Shown here one piece after another: positions 36,783-45,420 of a DNA stretch of 64,000 bases. The stretch is from Streptomyces sp. NBC_00820 (lineage in GTDB: Bacteria > Actinomycetota > Actinomycetes > Streptomycetales > Streptomycetaceae): the NCBI RefSeq assembly GCF_036347055.1, contig NZ_CP108882.1, positions 1,736,001 to 1,800,000 of the forward strand, in the 5' to 3' direction. Under the pieces are notes generated by a model, which was given only the letters and a program-made list of their open reading frames with translations, ran no database searches and was not told the origin of the DNA. A program made the translations under genes and the position numbers. Numbering within the stretch: position 1 is the stretch's first letter; every line of letters begins with the position of its first letter.

Positions 36783-37343
36783 ATGCACATCGACAACGCG
36801 GACCCCGGTGAGATCGCGGCATTGCGCGAGGCGTTCGGCGTCGACGACGGCGGCGCGTCGGCCCTCGGCTGGGCGGCGGTGCGCGCCTTCGAGGCGGAAC
36901 ACGGGATCGTGCTGCCCGAGCCGTACCGGACGTTCGTGGCGGAGGTGACCGACGGGTCGCACCAAGGACCGCCGTCCTGCGGGCTGGTGGGACTCGCCGC
37001 GCTTCCCTCGGACTGGCCCGACGACGGCGCGAAGCGGGATCCGGGCAAGCCGTTCCCGCTCACCGAGACCTGGGTGTGGGAGGCCGACGAGGACGCGTTC
37101 GACGACCCGGAAGCCGTCATCGAGCAGGTCATCGACCACGGTTCCGTCGTCCTGGGGACCGACGGGTGTGCGATGAACTGGCATCTCGTCGTCACCGGTC
37201 CGATGCGCGGGCACATCTGGCAGGTCACGGACGTCGGCGCGCTGCCGTTCGGGGCACCCTTCGGTCACACCACGGCGGAACCCGGCTTCGCCGGCTGGGT
37301 GCGGCACTGGGCGGCGGGCAAGGAGTGGTTCGACGCCGGGTGA
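36783..37343 (+). CDS. SMI1/KNR4 (SUKH) family protein
   Basis: 186 residues from ATG 36783; an in-frame TTG at 36753 would add ten residues. SUKH-fold signatures: ALGWAAVRAFEAEHGIVLPEPYRTFV near the N-terminus (split after EAEHG), CGLVGLAAL, and VIDHGSVVLGTDGCAMNWHLVVTGP, GHIWQVTDVGALPF. Many SUKH proteins are immunity partners of polymorphic toxins; others are stand-alone regulators. No nuclease toxin gene is adjacent; the next gene encodes a secreted phospholipase A2. Function uncertain. Confidence 0.75.
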   Translation: MHIDNADPGEIAALREAFGVDDGGASALGWAAVRAFEAEHGIVLPEPYRTFVAEVTDGSHQGPPSCGLVGLAALPSDWPDDGAKRDPGKPFPLTETWVWEADEDAFDDPEAVIEQVIDHGSVVLGTDGCAMNWHLVVTGPMRGHIWQVTDVGALPFGAPFGHTTAEPGFAGWVRHWAAGKEWFDAG

Positions 37344-37539
37344 CTGGGCCTCGGTCTCTCGCCACCGCCCGCCGCGGCCGTGAATTCGCCACGTTTTCGC
37401 CGCAACTCCGTAAGTTTTCCGTGAAGTTACTGCTGATGCGGCAGTGATTGAAGGAATGAAAGGTGAGTTGTGTTGGGCATCGTCATTGTCATGAACCTGC
37501 TGCCCGACGGGCGGGCGGCAGTCCTCATGGAGGTGTGGG

Positions 37540-37992
37540 ATGCACCGCAGACTCGCCACCGGCCTCGCCGCCTCGGCGCTGGCCCTCGTCACCGTCACCA
37601 CCACCGCGACGGCGGCCACCGCCGCTCCGGCCGACAAGCCGCAGGTGCTGTCCAGTTGGACCCAGACCAGCGCGTCCAGCTACAACGCGTGGGCCGCCGC
37701 CCGCTCCAACCAGTCGGCCTGGGCCGCCTACGGGTTCGACTGGTCCACCGACTACTGCTCCGACTCCCCCGACAACCCGTTCGGCTTCCCCTTCGCCACC
37801 TCCTGCGCCCGGCACGACTTCGGCTACCGCAACTACAAGGCGGCCGGCACGTTCAGCACCAACAAGTCACGCCTCGACGACGCCCTTTACGCGGACCTCG
37901 AACGCGTCTGCGCCGGCTACAGCGGCGCCACCAAGTCCGCCTGCGACGGCACGGCATGGACCTACTACCAGGCCGTCAAGGCGTTCGGCTGA
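37540..37992 (+). CDS. Secreted prokaryotic phospholipase A2
   Basis: 150 residues from ATG 37540 with GGAGGTG upstream. Sec signal peptide (MHRRLATGLAASALALVTV, cleavage near TAATAA-PADK). The catalytic motif CARHDFGYRN holds the His-Asp pair; upstream DWSTDYCS carries the calcium-binding Asp, and four cysteines (YCSD, SCAR, VCAG, ACDG) match the two disulphides of the S. violaceoruber enzyme family. Calcium-dependent release of fatty acid from phospholipids outside the cell. Monocistronic; likely growth-phase or phosphate controlled, but no operator is evident. Confidence 0.92.
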   Translation: MHRRLATGLAASALALVTVTTTATAATAAPADKPQVLSSWTQTSASSYNAWAAARSNQSAWAAYGFDWSTDYCSDSPDNPFGFPFATSCARHDFGYRNYKAAGTFSTNKSRLDDALYADLERVCAGYSGATKSACDGTAWTYYQAVKAFG

Positions 37993-38136
37993 CGGGTCGC
38001 CGCCCGGGTGCGGGGCCGGGTGCGGGGCATCGCCGCCGCCCGGCCCGCGCGCCGCGCCCTGGCGCCCGGCTGCCCAGAGAGAGCGAACTCGCCGCACCGG
38101 ACCGGCTGCCGGCCCAGCCGGACGTGCCGCCCGCAC

Positions 38137-38272
38137 CCCTCGCGAGCACCGAACGATCCTCGCCGCACTGCGCGGCCGGGACGCGGAGACTGAGGCAAGG
38201 GCGGAGGCGACGAGGTCCTGGGCGACCGCGCACATCGCGAGCGTGGAGCGGTGGCCGCGCGGCAGCCTGTGA
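38137..38272 (+). pseudogene. Possible remnant of a GntR/FadR-type regulator C-terminus
   Basis: Within the 446-base gap between the phospholipase and PAC2 genes, one frame ending in TGA at 38272 reads EHRTILAALRGRDAETEARA, which resembles the last helices of FCD-domain GntR regulators (EHxAILxALRxxDxxxAxxA). No upstream part, start codon or HTH is recognisable in this frame. The match is short, so chance cannot be excluded. The rest of the gap (37993-38136, 38273-38438) shows nothing I can name. Confidence 0.3.
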
Positions 38273-38438
38273 GGTCCCGGTGCTCGACGCACACGGCTCC
38301 CGGCTGACCGGGGGTGTTCCGGGCGCGTGATCGGGGCAGTGATCCGTCCGTGCCCCCGCGTGAGGGGGCTGCGGTAGCCCCCGTCGGACGCCGTAAGGTG
38401 GGAACGTCAAGCGAGGGCACGTCGGAAGGAGGCACTGG

Positions 38439-39458
38439 GTGATCGAGCTGGAGGGGGTTCCCGAGCTGATCGACCCAGTCATGGTGGCCGCGTTCGAGGG
38501 CTGGAACGATGCCGGCGACGCCGCCTCCACGGCGGTCGCGCATCTGGAACGCGAGTGGAAGGGCGAGGTGTTCGCGGCGCTGGACGCCGAGGACTACTAC
38601 GACTTCCAGGTGAACCGCCCCACGGTGTTCATGGACGGGGGCGTGCGCAAGATCACTTGGCCGACGACACGGCTGTCGGTGGTCCGGGTCGGCGGCGAGA
38701 AGCCGCGCGACCTGGTGCTGGTGCGCGGGATCGAACCGTCCATGCGCTGGCGGTCGTTCTGCAACGAGCTGCTCGGCTTCGCGCACGAGCTGGGTGTGGA
38801 GCTGGTGGTCATCCTGGGCGCCCTGCTCGGGGACACCCCGCACACGCGCCCGGTCCCGGTCAGCGGAGTCACCTCCGACCCCGACCTGGCCCACAGCATG
38901 GACCTGGAGGAGACCAAGTACGAGGGCCCGACGGGCATCGTCGGCGTGCTCCAGGAGGCGTGCACGCACGCGGGGGTCCCGGCGGTGTCGCTGTGGGCCG
39001 CCGTACCGCACTACGTCTCCCAGCCGCCCAACCCCAAGGCCACGCTCGCGCTGCTCAACCGCCTGGAGGACCTGCTCGATCTGCGCGTCCCGCAGGGCGA
39101 GCTGCCCGAGGACGCGCGGGCCTGGCAGGTGGGCGTGGACCAGCTGGCGGCCGAGGACAGCGAGGTCGCCGAGTACGTGCAGACGCTGGAGGAGGCCCGG
39201 GACACCGCCGAGCTGCCGGAGGCGTCGGGCGAGGCGATCGCCCGCGAGTTCGAGCGCTACCTGCGGCGCCGGGACGTCAGCCCGCCCGGCGGCCACGCGA
39301 CGGCCGAGGGCGGGGAGGGCGGCTCGTTCCGCCGCGACGCGCCCGGCGGCCGGAGCAGGCCCCCGAAGGCGCCGAAACCGGAGGCCCCGGAGACGCCGGA
39401 CGCACCGGACACATCCGACGCGCCGGAGGACGGCGACGAGGACACCTCCCAGGACTGA
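38439..39458 (+). CDS. PAC2-family protein
   Basis: 339 residues from GTG 38439 with GGAAGGAGG seven bases upstream. PAC2 fold (archaeal/eukaryotic proteasome assembly chaperone relatives): PVMVAAFEGWNDAGDAASTA at the start, VVILGALLGDTPHTRPVPVSG, GPTGIVGVLQEACTHAGVPAVSLWAAVPHYV (split after EACTHAG) in the middle. The C-terminal 70 residues are disordered and rich in Pro, Asp, Glu (ending EDGDEDTSQD). Actinobacterial members are essentially uncharacterised; an assembly role for the PrcAB core about 27 kb away is only an analogy. Confidence 0.8.
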   Translation: MIELEGVPELIDPVMVAAFEGWNDAGDAASTAVAHLEREWKGEVFAALDAEDYYDFQVNRPTVFMDGGVRKITWPTTRLSVVRVGGEKPRDLVLVRGIEPSMRWRSFCNELLGFAHELGVELVVILGALLGDTPHTRPVPVSGVTSDPDLAHSMDLEETKYEGPTGIVGVLQEACTHAGVPAVSLWAAVPHYVSQPPNPKATLALLNRLEDLLDLRVPQGELPEDARAWQVGVDQLAAEDSEVAEYVQTLEEARDTAELPEASGEAIAREFERYLRRRDVSPPGGHATAEGGEGGSFRRDAPGGRSRPPKAPKPEAPETPDAPDTSDAPEDGDEDTSQD

Positions 39459-39540
39459 GGTCGATCCCAGGACTGAGGTCGCTCCCGGGACCGAGATCGC
39501 GTCCCAGGGCTGAGCACGCGTCCCGGGACCGGGATCACGT
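39447..39540 (+). repeat. Degenerate tandem repeat at the end of the PAC2 gene
   Basis: Five imperfect 18-19-base units starting TCCC(A/G)GG(A/G)C(T/C)GAG, for example TCCCAGGACTGAGGTCGA (39447-39464) repeated at 39465-39482 with one change, then three diverged units. The first unit includes the PAC2 stop codon TGA, so the array duplicates the gene's last bases. Confidence 0.6.
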
Positions 39541-39590
39541 CCAGCGGTCAGGGACCGCTCCCCGGCCCCGGCCGGAGGACGCCTCGCGGA

Positions 39591-39643
39591 CCTGACGGCG
39601 AAGGGGCGGTACGCAGAACGCGTACCGCCCCTTCGCCGTCAGG
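39591..39643. terminator. Bidirectional terminator between PAC2 gene and mshC
   Basis: Perfect 24-bp stem (39591-39614 with 39620-39643) and AGAAC loop in a convergent gap, 12 bases from the mshC stop. Confidence 0.8.
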
Positions 39644-39655
39644 CTCGTGGAAACG

Positions 39656-40891
39656 TCAGAGGGCCACGCCGAGCAGGGCGTCCACGGTCCGGCTGACCAG
39701 GCCGGGGGCGCCGATGTCGGTGCCGCCCTCCTGCTCCTGCCGGGCCGCCCAGCGGTCCACGGCGGCGAGCGCGGCGGGCGCGTCGAGGTCGTTCATGAGG
39801 GCCTCGCGAACCTCCTCGACCAGTGCGTCCGCGGACGGGCCGTCGGGCCGGGAGACGGCGGCGCGCCAGCGGCCGAGCCGGTCGACGGCGTCCTGAAGGA
39901 CCTGGTCGGTCCACTCCCAGTCGGCACGGTAGTGGTGGGCGAGCAGGGCCAGCCGGATGGCGGCCGGGTCGACGCCGTCCCGGCGCAGCCGGGAGACGAA
40001 GACGAGGTTGCCCCGGGACTTGGACATCTTCTCGCCGTCCAGGGCCACCATGCCGGCGTGGACGTACGCCTGCGCCATGGGGAACTCGCCGGTGAGCACC
40101 TGGGCGTGCGAGGCGCCCATCTCGTGGTGAGGGAAGGCGAGGTCGGAGCCGCCGCCCTGGACGTCGAAGCCCATGCCGAGGTGGTCGAGGGCGATGGCCA
40201 CGCACTCGATGTGCCAGCCCGGACGGCCATGGCCGAGCGAGCCGCCGTCCCAGCTGGGCTCGCCCTCGCGGGCGGCCATCCACAGCATCGGGTCGAGCGG
40301 GTTCTTCTTGCCCACGCGGTCGGGGTCGCCGCCGCGCTCGGCGGACAGCAGCCGCATGGCGGCCGCGTCGAGGTTGGAGACCTGACCGAAGTGCGGGTCG
40401 GACTCGACGGAGAAGTAGATGTCGCCGTCCAGGTCGTAGGCAGCGCCGAGGTCGCGCAGGCGTTCCACGAGCGGGACGATGCCGGGTATCGCCTCGACGG
40501 CGCCGATGTAGTGCTGCGGCGGGAGCATCCTGAGGGCGGTCATGTCCTCGCGGAAGAGGGCGGTCTCCTTCTCGGCGAGGGCGACCCAGTCGACGCCGTC
40601 CCGCTCCGCGCGCTCCAGCAGCGGATCGTCGACGTCGGTGACGTTCTGGACGTAGTGAACCTGCCGCTTGGTGTCGAGCCACACGCGCTGAACCAGGTCG
40701 AACGCGTTGTAGGTCGCCGCGTGACCCATGTGGGTCGCGTCGTACGGCGTGATGCCGCAGACGTAGATACGGGCGACGGGACCGGGGGTGAGGGTGACGA
40801 GGCCGCCGGTCGCGGTGTCGTGGATCCTCAGGTCGCGGCCCTGACCAGGCAGGGCGGGGACCTCGGAAGCGGGCCAGGCATGCATGTACAT
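39656..40891 (-). CDS. mshC: Cysteine:glucosaminyl-inositol ligase MshC (mycothiol synthesis)
   Basis: 411 residues. CysRS-like ligase that joins cysteine to GlcN-Ins with ATP, the third enzymatic stage of mycothiol formation. HIGH-equivalent THMGHAATY, zinc Cys in [15 protein letters not shown] (Cys about residue 45), second zinc region [10 protein letters not shown] with [11 protein letters not shown], and KMSKSRGN. Shorter than CysRS because the anticodon-binding domain is missing, and it carries the MshC-type GHGRPGW segment. Starts ATG 40891 or 40885. It is followed on the same strand by no gene (convergent with PAC2) and preceded by the trio genes. Confidence 0.93.
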   Translation of the reverse strand: MYMHAWPASEVPALPGQGRDLRIHDTATGGLVTLTPGPVARIYVCGITPYDATHMGHAATYNAFDLVQRVWLDTKRQVHYVQNVTDVDDPLLERAERDGVDWVALAEKETALFREDMTALRMLPPQHYIGAVEAIPGIVPLVERLRDLGAAYDLDGDIYFSVESDPHFGQVSNLDAAAMRLLSAERGGDPDRVGKKNPLDPMLWMAAREGEPSWDGGSLGHGRPGWHIECVAIALDHLGMGFDVQGGGSDLAFPHHEMGASHAQVLTGEFPMAQAYVHAGMVALDGEKMSKSRGNLVFVSRLRRDGVDPAAIRLALLAHHYRADWEWTDQVLQDAVDRLGRWRAAVSRPDGPSADALVEEVREALMNDLDAPAALAAVDRWAARQEQEGGTDIGAPGLVSRTVDALLGVAL

Positions 40892-40978
40892 GAGCCTAAC
40901 CGGCCATGAGCTGCGTCAACGAACCGGACCGGTCCGGATGGCCGGTCCGGCGTTCTTGCGCGCGGGCGCCGGGTGTGC

Positions 40979-41824
40979 TCAGACCGGCGGCCACGGGATC
41001 GCCGGCCACTCCCCGTCCGGTTCGGGGTGGACGCCGGAGACGAGCAGCGCGTCGACCCGCGCGCGCGTGGCCCCGATCTCGGCGGGGGTGATCAGCGGGG
41101 CGAGCCGGGCGGCCAGTTCGCCGCCGTCGGCGAGGCTCTTCTTCAGCCCCTTGAGAACATCGACGGCTTCCTCGGTCAGGGGCTCGCCGGCCCACCCCCA
41201 CAGCAGGGTGCGCAGCTTGTTCTCGACGTTGAAGGTGACCCCGTGGTCGATGCCGTACAGCCGCCCGGCGGAGGTGGGCAGCAGGTGGCCGCCCTTGCGG
41301 TCGGCGTTGTTGATCACGGCGTCGAGGACGGCGAGCCGGCGCAGCCGCTCGTCGTCGGCGTGCACGAGCAACGCGGTGCGGCCCTCGCCGACCTCGGCGA
41401 ACCCGATCGCCTTCCAGCCGGGTTCCGGCTCCTGGCCGTCCACCAGAGCGAGCAGCTCCGCCTCGGCGTCCACGTCGATCCACAGCTGGCACATGCCCTC
41501 GCCGTACGGGCCCTCGCGCAGCACGGTGGGGGGCACGAGCCCCCAGCCGGTGGCCGCGGAGACCTCGTAGGAGGCGACCTCGCGCCCGGCCAGGTTGCCG
41601 TCGGGGAAGTCCCACAGGGGGCGCTCCCCGGCCACCGGCTTGTAGACGCAGCCGGCCTCCCGGCCGTCGAGCGCGACCGAGCAGAACAGCGCCGCGTTGG
41701 ACGCCTCCCGGATCCGGCCGCGTACGGTCAGTTCACCGTGCGCGAGGAGCTCGGCAGCGGCCGCTCCGCCTCCCGCGTCGGCGGCCGTCACGCTCCGCGG
41801 CGGTATCCGTTCTGGCGCGGGCAT
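40979..41824 (-). CDS. SCO1664-family protein (PI3/4-kinase-like fold)
   Basis: 281 residues from ATG 41824 (GGAAGGA upstream). A family nearly restricted to actinobacteria with kinase-like features: CVYKPVAGERPLWDFPDG (lysine of a PI-kinase-type ATP site), GREVASYEVSAATGWGLVPPTVLR and catalytic-loop-like VLDAVINNADRKGGHLL followed by YGIDHGVTFN (Asp of a DxG-like motif). One of three neighbouring families described as a conserved trio of unknown role. Its start overlaps the DUF3090 stop by 37 bases, implying coupled translation. Real substrate unknown. Confidence 0.8.
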   Translation of the reverse strand: MPAPERIPPRSVTAADAGGGAAAAELLAHGELTVRGRIREASNAALFCSVALDGREAGCVYKPVAGERPLWDFPDGNLAGREVASYEVSAATGWGLVPPTVLREGPYGEGMCQLWIDVDAEAELLALVDGQEPEPGWKAIGFAEVGEGRTALLVHADDERLRRLAVLDAVINNADRKGGHLLPTSAGRLYGIDHGVTFNVENKLRTLLWGWAGEPLTEEAVDVLKGLKKSLADGGELAARLAPLITPAEIGATRARVDALLVSGVHPEPDGEWPAIPWPPV

Positions 41825-42378
41825 ACGTGTCCTTCCGGATCGAGCGGGAGGCTGCACAGCGGACACGGCGGCCGCCCGGCGTTGACGACGTCGAGAGCGC
41901 GCTTGGCGAAGGCCCGGGCCTGCGCGCCGGTCAGCCGGACCCGCAGCATCGGAGGCCCGTTCTCCTCGTCCTGGAGCAGCCGCTCCTCGGCCTCGGCGAG
42001 GTCCTCCTCCGTCTCGGCGTCCAGCTCCACCAGAGCCTGCGCCTCGACGATCATGCGCTGCTCCTCGCCGTCCCAGGCGAGGGCCATGGTGCCGACGCGG
42101 AACTCCTCCTCGACGGGGGTGTCCAGCGGGCGGGTGTCGGAGATCTCGGTGGGGGCGACGGCCGGGACGGCGGCGTTGCCGCCGCTGCGCCGTACGACCT
42201 CGTCGAGCAGTTCGTCCATGCGCTCGGCGAGCGCGGCGACCTGGGTCTTCTCCAGAGCCACGCTGGTCACCCGGGGGCCCGCGACGGCCTGGAGGAAGAA
42301 CGTACGGCGTCCGGGCAGTCCGACGGTGCCCGCGACGAAGCGGTCCGGCGGATCGTAGAGGAACACCTGACGGGACAC
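41788..42378 (-). CDS. DUF3090 family protein
   Basis: 196 residues from GTG 42378 with GACAGGAC upstream. Characteristic N-terminus QVFLYDPPDRFVAGTVGLPG, the EEFRVGTMALAWDGEEQRMI core and LLQDEENGPPMLRVRLTGAQ. C-terminal zinc ribbon CPLC...HVCPRQNG (Cys pairs visible). Second member of the actinobacterial trio; usually found next to the SCO1664 family and the histidine phosphatase below, and here next to mshC. No known activity. Confidence 0.85.
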   Translation of the reverse strand: MSRQVFLYDPPDRFVAGTVGLPGRRTFFLQAVAGPRVTSVALEKTQVAALAERMDELLDEVVRRSGGNAAVPAVAPTEISDTRPLDTPVEEEFRVGTMALAWDGEEQRMIVEAQALVELDAETEEDLAEAEERLLQDEENGPPMLRVRLTGAQARAFAKRALDVVNAGRPPCPLCSLPLDPEGHVCPRQNGYRRGA

Positions 42379-42469
42379 GTCCTGTCTCCATGGGATTCGA
42401 GAGGTTCGGCAGAGCGGGGCACTGGTGAACGCGACTGAGTGGATCGCTTCACCCTACTGCGGCCGTCGA

Positions 42470-43156
42470 TCACGGTGCGCCCGCACCGCCCCCGACCGGT
42501 GCGTCGTCCTCCGGGGAGGTCTCGCGCGGGGCGAGGGAGGCGAGGTCCCCGGTGTCGCCGAGGCGGACGAGGTAGGGCCTGAGGCGGGTGTAGCGGATCG
42601 CGGTGACGGAGCACGGTTCGACGGAGATCCGCTGGAAGAGGTCGAGGTGCAGGCCCAGCGCGTCGGCCACCAGGGACTTGATGATGTCGCCGTGCGAGCA
42701 CATGAGGTAGACGGCGTCGGGGCCGTGGTCGCGCTCCACGCGCGCGTTCCACTCGCGTACGGCCTCGGCGGCGCGGGTCTGCATGGCCCGCATGGACTCA
42801 CCGCCGGGGAAGGCGGCGGCCGACGGGTGGGCCTGCACGACCTCCATCAGCGGTTCGTCCTTCAGCTCGGCGAGCTTGCGGCCGGACCAGTCGCCGTAGT
42901 GGCACTCCCCGATCCGTTCGTCGGTGTGGACGCGCAGTCCGGGCCGGGCGTCGAGCAGCGGCTGGACGGTCTCCTGGCAGCGCTGGAGGGGGCTGACGAC
43001 GGCCTCGGAGATCGGCAGCGCGGCCAGCCGTCCGGGCAGGGCCGCGGCCTGTGCGGTGCCGCGCTCGTCGAGGGCGACGCCGGGCGTCCAGCCGGCGAGC
43101 AGTCCCGCGGTGTTGGCGGTGGAGCGTCCGTGCCGGACGAGGATCAGGGTGGGCAT
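42470..43156 (-). CDS. Histidine phosphatase (MSMEG_4193-type putative phosphomutase)
   Basis: 228 residues. Phosphohistidine catalytic motif LVRHGRSTANTAG near the N-terminus, the acidic partner in ERIGECHYGDWSGRKLAEL and second histidine in MCSHGDIIKSLVADALG. Third member of the trio; first in transcription order (minus strand), 92 bases upstream of DUF3090. Annotated in TIGRFAM style as a putative phosphomutase, but the true substrate is unknown. Divergent from corA; a GGGCCCC / GGGGCCC hairpin (43327-43344) lies in that gap. Confidence 0.87.
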   Translation of the reverse strand: MPTLILVRHGRSTANTAGLLAGWTPGVALDERGTAQAAALPGRLAALPISEAVVSPLQRCQETVQPLLDARPGLRVHTDERIGECHYGDWSGRKLAELKDEPLMEVVQAHPSAAAFPGGESMRAMQTRAAEAVREWNARVERDHGPDAVYLMCSHGDIIKSLVADALGLHLDLFQRISVEPCSVTAIRYTRLRPYLVRLGDTGDLASLAPRETSPEDDAPVGGGAGAP

Positions 43157-43398
43157 GCGGCCCAGGGTAGACGGGCACCCGCCGGCCCGGGCTCGGCGGC
43201 GGCTTTCCTGTGGTCCCAGCCGTCGTCCCGCTGCCCAGGGGTCTGCTGCCGACCTTGCCCGGGGTCTGCCGCCGACCCGTTGCCGGCCTCTTGTTGACCC
43301 TTTTTGACCCCTTGTCGGCCTCTTGTGGGCCCCTTGCGGGGCCCCCTCTGCGGCCGGTTTCGCAGGCGCGCGTGCGTACGGGGGCGGACGGCGGGAGA

Positions 43399-44403
43399 AT
43401 GCACCCCGTGATCTTCGACTGTGCCATCTACCGCGAGGGGCATCGGAGCGGGACCTCCGAAGACCCCGCCAAAGCCCTGGCGGAGGCCCGCGCCTCGGAC
43501 GACGCGTTCGTGTGGATCGCGCTGCACGACCCGGCGCCGGATGAGTTCGACCACGTCAGAAAGGTGTTCGGGCTGCATCCGCTGGCGGTGGAGGACGCGT
43601 TGAAGGCCCACCAGCGGCCGAAGCTGGAGGTGTACGACGACTCGCTGTTCATGGTGATCAAGCCGGTCTTCTACGAGCACGTGAGCGACACCGTCTCCAC
43701 CGGCGAGGTGATGGTCTTCCTCGGCGACTCGTTCGTGGTCACCGTCCGGCACGGCGAGGCCTCGCCCCTGCCGGAGGTACGGCGCCGGCTGGAGGCGGAC
43801 CCGGAGCGGCTGCGGCACGGGCCGACGGCGGTGCTCCACACGGTCGCCGACGCCACGGTCGACGCCTACCTGGAGGTGGCGACCGAACTGGGGACGGACC
43901 TGGAGGAGCTGGAGGCGGAGGTCTTCTCCCCGAGCGACGCCGGCTCGCGGAACACCGCGTCGCGGATCTACATGTTCAAGCGGCAGGTGCTGGAGTTCCG
44001 CAGGGCCACGGTGCCGCTGACGGTGCCGCTGACCAGGCTCGCGGGCGGGACCGGCGGGCCGGCGGTGCCGTTCGTGGACGAGGGGGCGCGGCCGTTCTTC
44101 CGTGACGTCAACGACCACCTGACCCGCGTGAACGAGACGGTGGAGAACCTGGACCGGCTGGTCTCCGACATCCTCTCCGCGCATCTCGCGCAGATGGGCG
44201 TACGGCAGAACGACGACATGCGCCGCATCTCCGCCTGGGCCGCGCTGGCCGCGGTCCCCACGCTGCTGGCGGGGATCTACGGCATGAACTTCACCCACAT
44301 GCCCGAACTGCGCTTCTACTGGAGCTATCCGGTGGTGCTGGGCGTGATGATCGTCCTGGACGTCCTGCTGTACCGGGGCTTCAGGCGGCGCGGCTGGCTG
44401 TAG
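43399..44403 (+). CDS. corA: CorA-type magnesium/cobalt transporter
   Basis: 334 residues from ATG 43399 (GTG 43408 is an alternative with better spacing to GGGAG). Large N-terminal cytoplasmic funnel (FVWIALHDPAPDEF, FLGDSFVVTVRHGEAS), long stalk helix (NVDRLVSD-like ENLDRLVSDILSAHLAQ) and two C-terminal membrane spans with the pore signature IYGMNFTHMPEL between them. Ends in the basic RGFRRRGWL tail. Pentameric divalent-cation channel; monocistronic by appearance. Confidence 0.93.
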   Translation: MHPVIFDCAIYREGHRSGTSEDPAKALAEARASDDAFVWIALHDPAPDEFDHVRKVFGLHPLAVEDALKAHQRPKLEVYDDSLFMVIKPVFYEHVSDTVSTGEVMVFLGDSFVVTVRHGEASPLPEVRRRLEADPERLRHGPTAVLHTVADATVDAYLEVATELGTDLEELEAEVFSPSDAGSRNTASRIYMFKRQVLEFRRATVPLTVPLTRLAGGTGGPAVPFVDEGARPFFRDVNDHLTRVNETVENLDRLVSDILSAHLAQMGVRQNDDMRRISAWAALAAVPTLLAGIYGMNFTHMPELRFYWSYPVVLGVMIVLDVLLYRGFRRRGWL

Positions 44404-44404
44404 G

Positions 44405-45193
44405 TCAGGCGAACTCGGCCGCCGCGGGGGCGGGACCGCCGAGCGCGTCGCGCCGCTCGGGCATCGTCAGGGAGACCATCCGGCGCCAGCCGACCAGCCG
44501 CTCGTAGGCGTAGAGGGCGTGGATGCCGGCGGCGAGCACCGCCGCCTTGGCCCTCGGCCAGCCGAGGATGCGCCCCATGTGGGACATGACGGCGAGGCTG
44601 ACGTCGCGGTAGACGCGGATCTCGGTGAGCGCGCACTCGCGCAGCACGCGCTGGATGGAGGGGCCGTGGCCGGCCCGGGCGAGGCGGAGGAGTTCCTCGT
44701 GGCAGTAGGCCAGGTGGTTGTCCTCGTCATGGGCGATCATCCGCACCGCGCGCCCGACGTCCGGGTGGTCGCCGAAGTTCCTGCGCAGCAGTTCCATCTG
44801 CTCGGACGCCCGCTGTTCGGTGACTCTGCTGTGGGCCAGGTAGGTGATGACGTCGTGCGCGGTCAGCGGCTGGTCGGCCGTCAGCTTCTCGTGCGCGAGT
44901 CCGATGCCGTGCCGTTCCAGGAGCATCGTGTAGTCGGTCTCGGGCGGGACGTCGACGGGCCGCAGACCGCGCTTGCGCATCAGGGCGTTGAAGATCCGCC
45001 CGTGCTTGTCCTCGTCGGCGCCGTGGCGGGCGATCTTGGGGGCGAGCGCGTGTGCGCTCCGCGGCACGAGTACGGCGATGCGCCCGTTCTCCCAGCCTCC
45101 CTGGGACTCACCGCTGGCGGCGATGGAGCAGAAGAGCTGGAAGGACGCGTCGTTGTCGAGGATCTCCTGGAACAGACTCTTGGCCGAAAGCAT
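44405..45193 (-). CDS. Ferritin-like superfamily protein
   Basis: 262 residues from ATG 45193 (GAGGTG upstream). All-helical; iron-ligand-like motifs are HGADEDKHGRIFNAL (ExxH-type) and AHDEDNHLAYCHEELL, a repeated E/D-x-x-H pattern typical of ferritin-like di-iron proteins. The remaining helices include SRVTEQRASEQMELL. The open frame upstream of 45193 is non-coding in character. Convergent with corA (stops one base apart). Function unknown; oxidase or iron-binding possible. Confidence 0.75.
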   Translation of the reverse strand: MLSAKSLFQEILDNDASFQLFCSIAASGESQGGWENGRIAVLVPRSAHALAPKIARHGADEDKHGRIFNALMRKRGLRPVDVPPETDYTMLLERHGIGLAHEKLTADQPLTAHDVITYLAHSRVTEQRASEQMELLRRNFGDHPDVGRAVRMIAHDEDNHLAYCHEELLRLARAGHGPSIQRVLRECALTEIRVYRDVSLAVMSHMGRILGWPRAKAAVLAAGIHALYAYERLVGWRRMVSLTMPERRDALGGPAPAAAEFA

Positions 45194-45420
45194 CGTGCCC
45201 ACCTCTCTGCAGAATTCCGCAAAGAACAGTTCAATTGTGGGCAGAGGGGAGCCGCAACAGCAGTGCGGGCCGACTCGGCCGAAAGGAGGAGCGCCGGAGT
45301 CGTAACCGGCCGGGCGCCTGGCGCGTTGTTCCGCGTGACGGCCGTGGCGGGGAAGACCCCCGAGCCCCCACCACGGCCGCAGAAACTTTTCGGCGGTGCC
45401 GTTCCCCTCCCGCCGGCGCG

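Noticed and set aside
43327..43344. GGGCCCC-TTGC-GGGGCCC hairpin as a terminator
   Set aside because: It lies between divergent genes (histidine phosphatase and corA), so it does not follow any transcript end.
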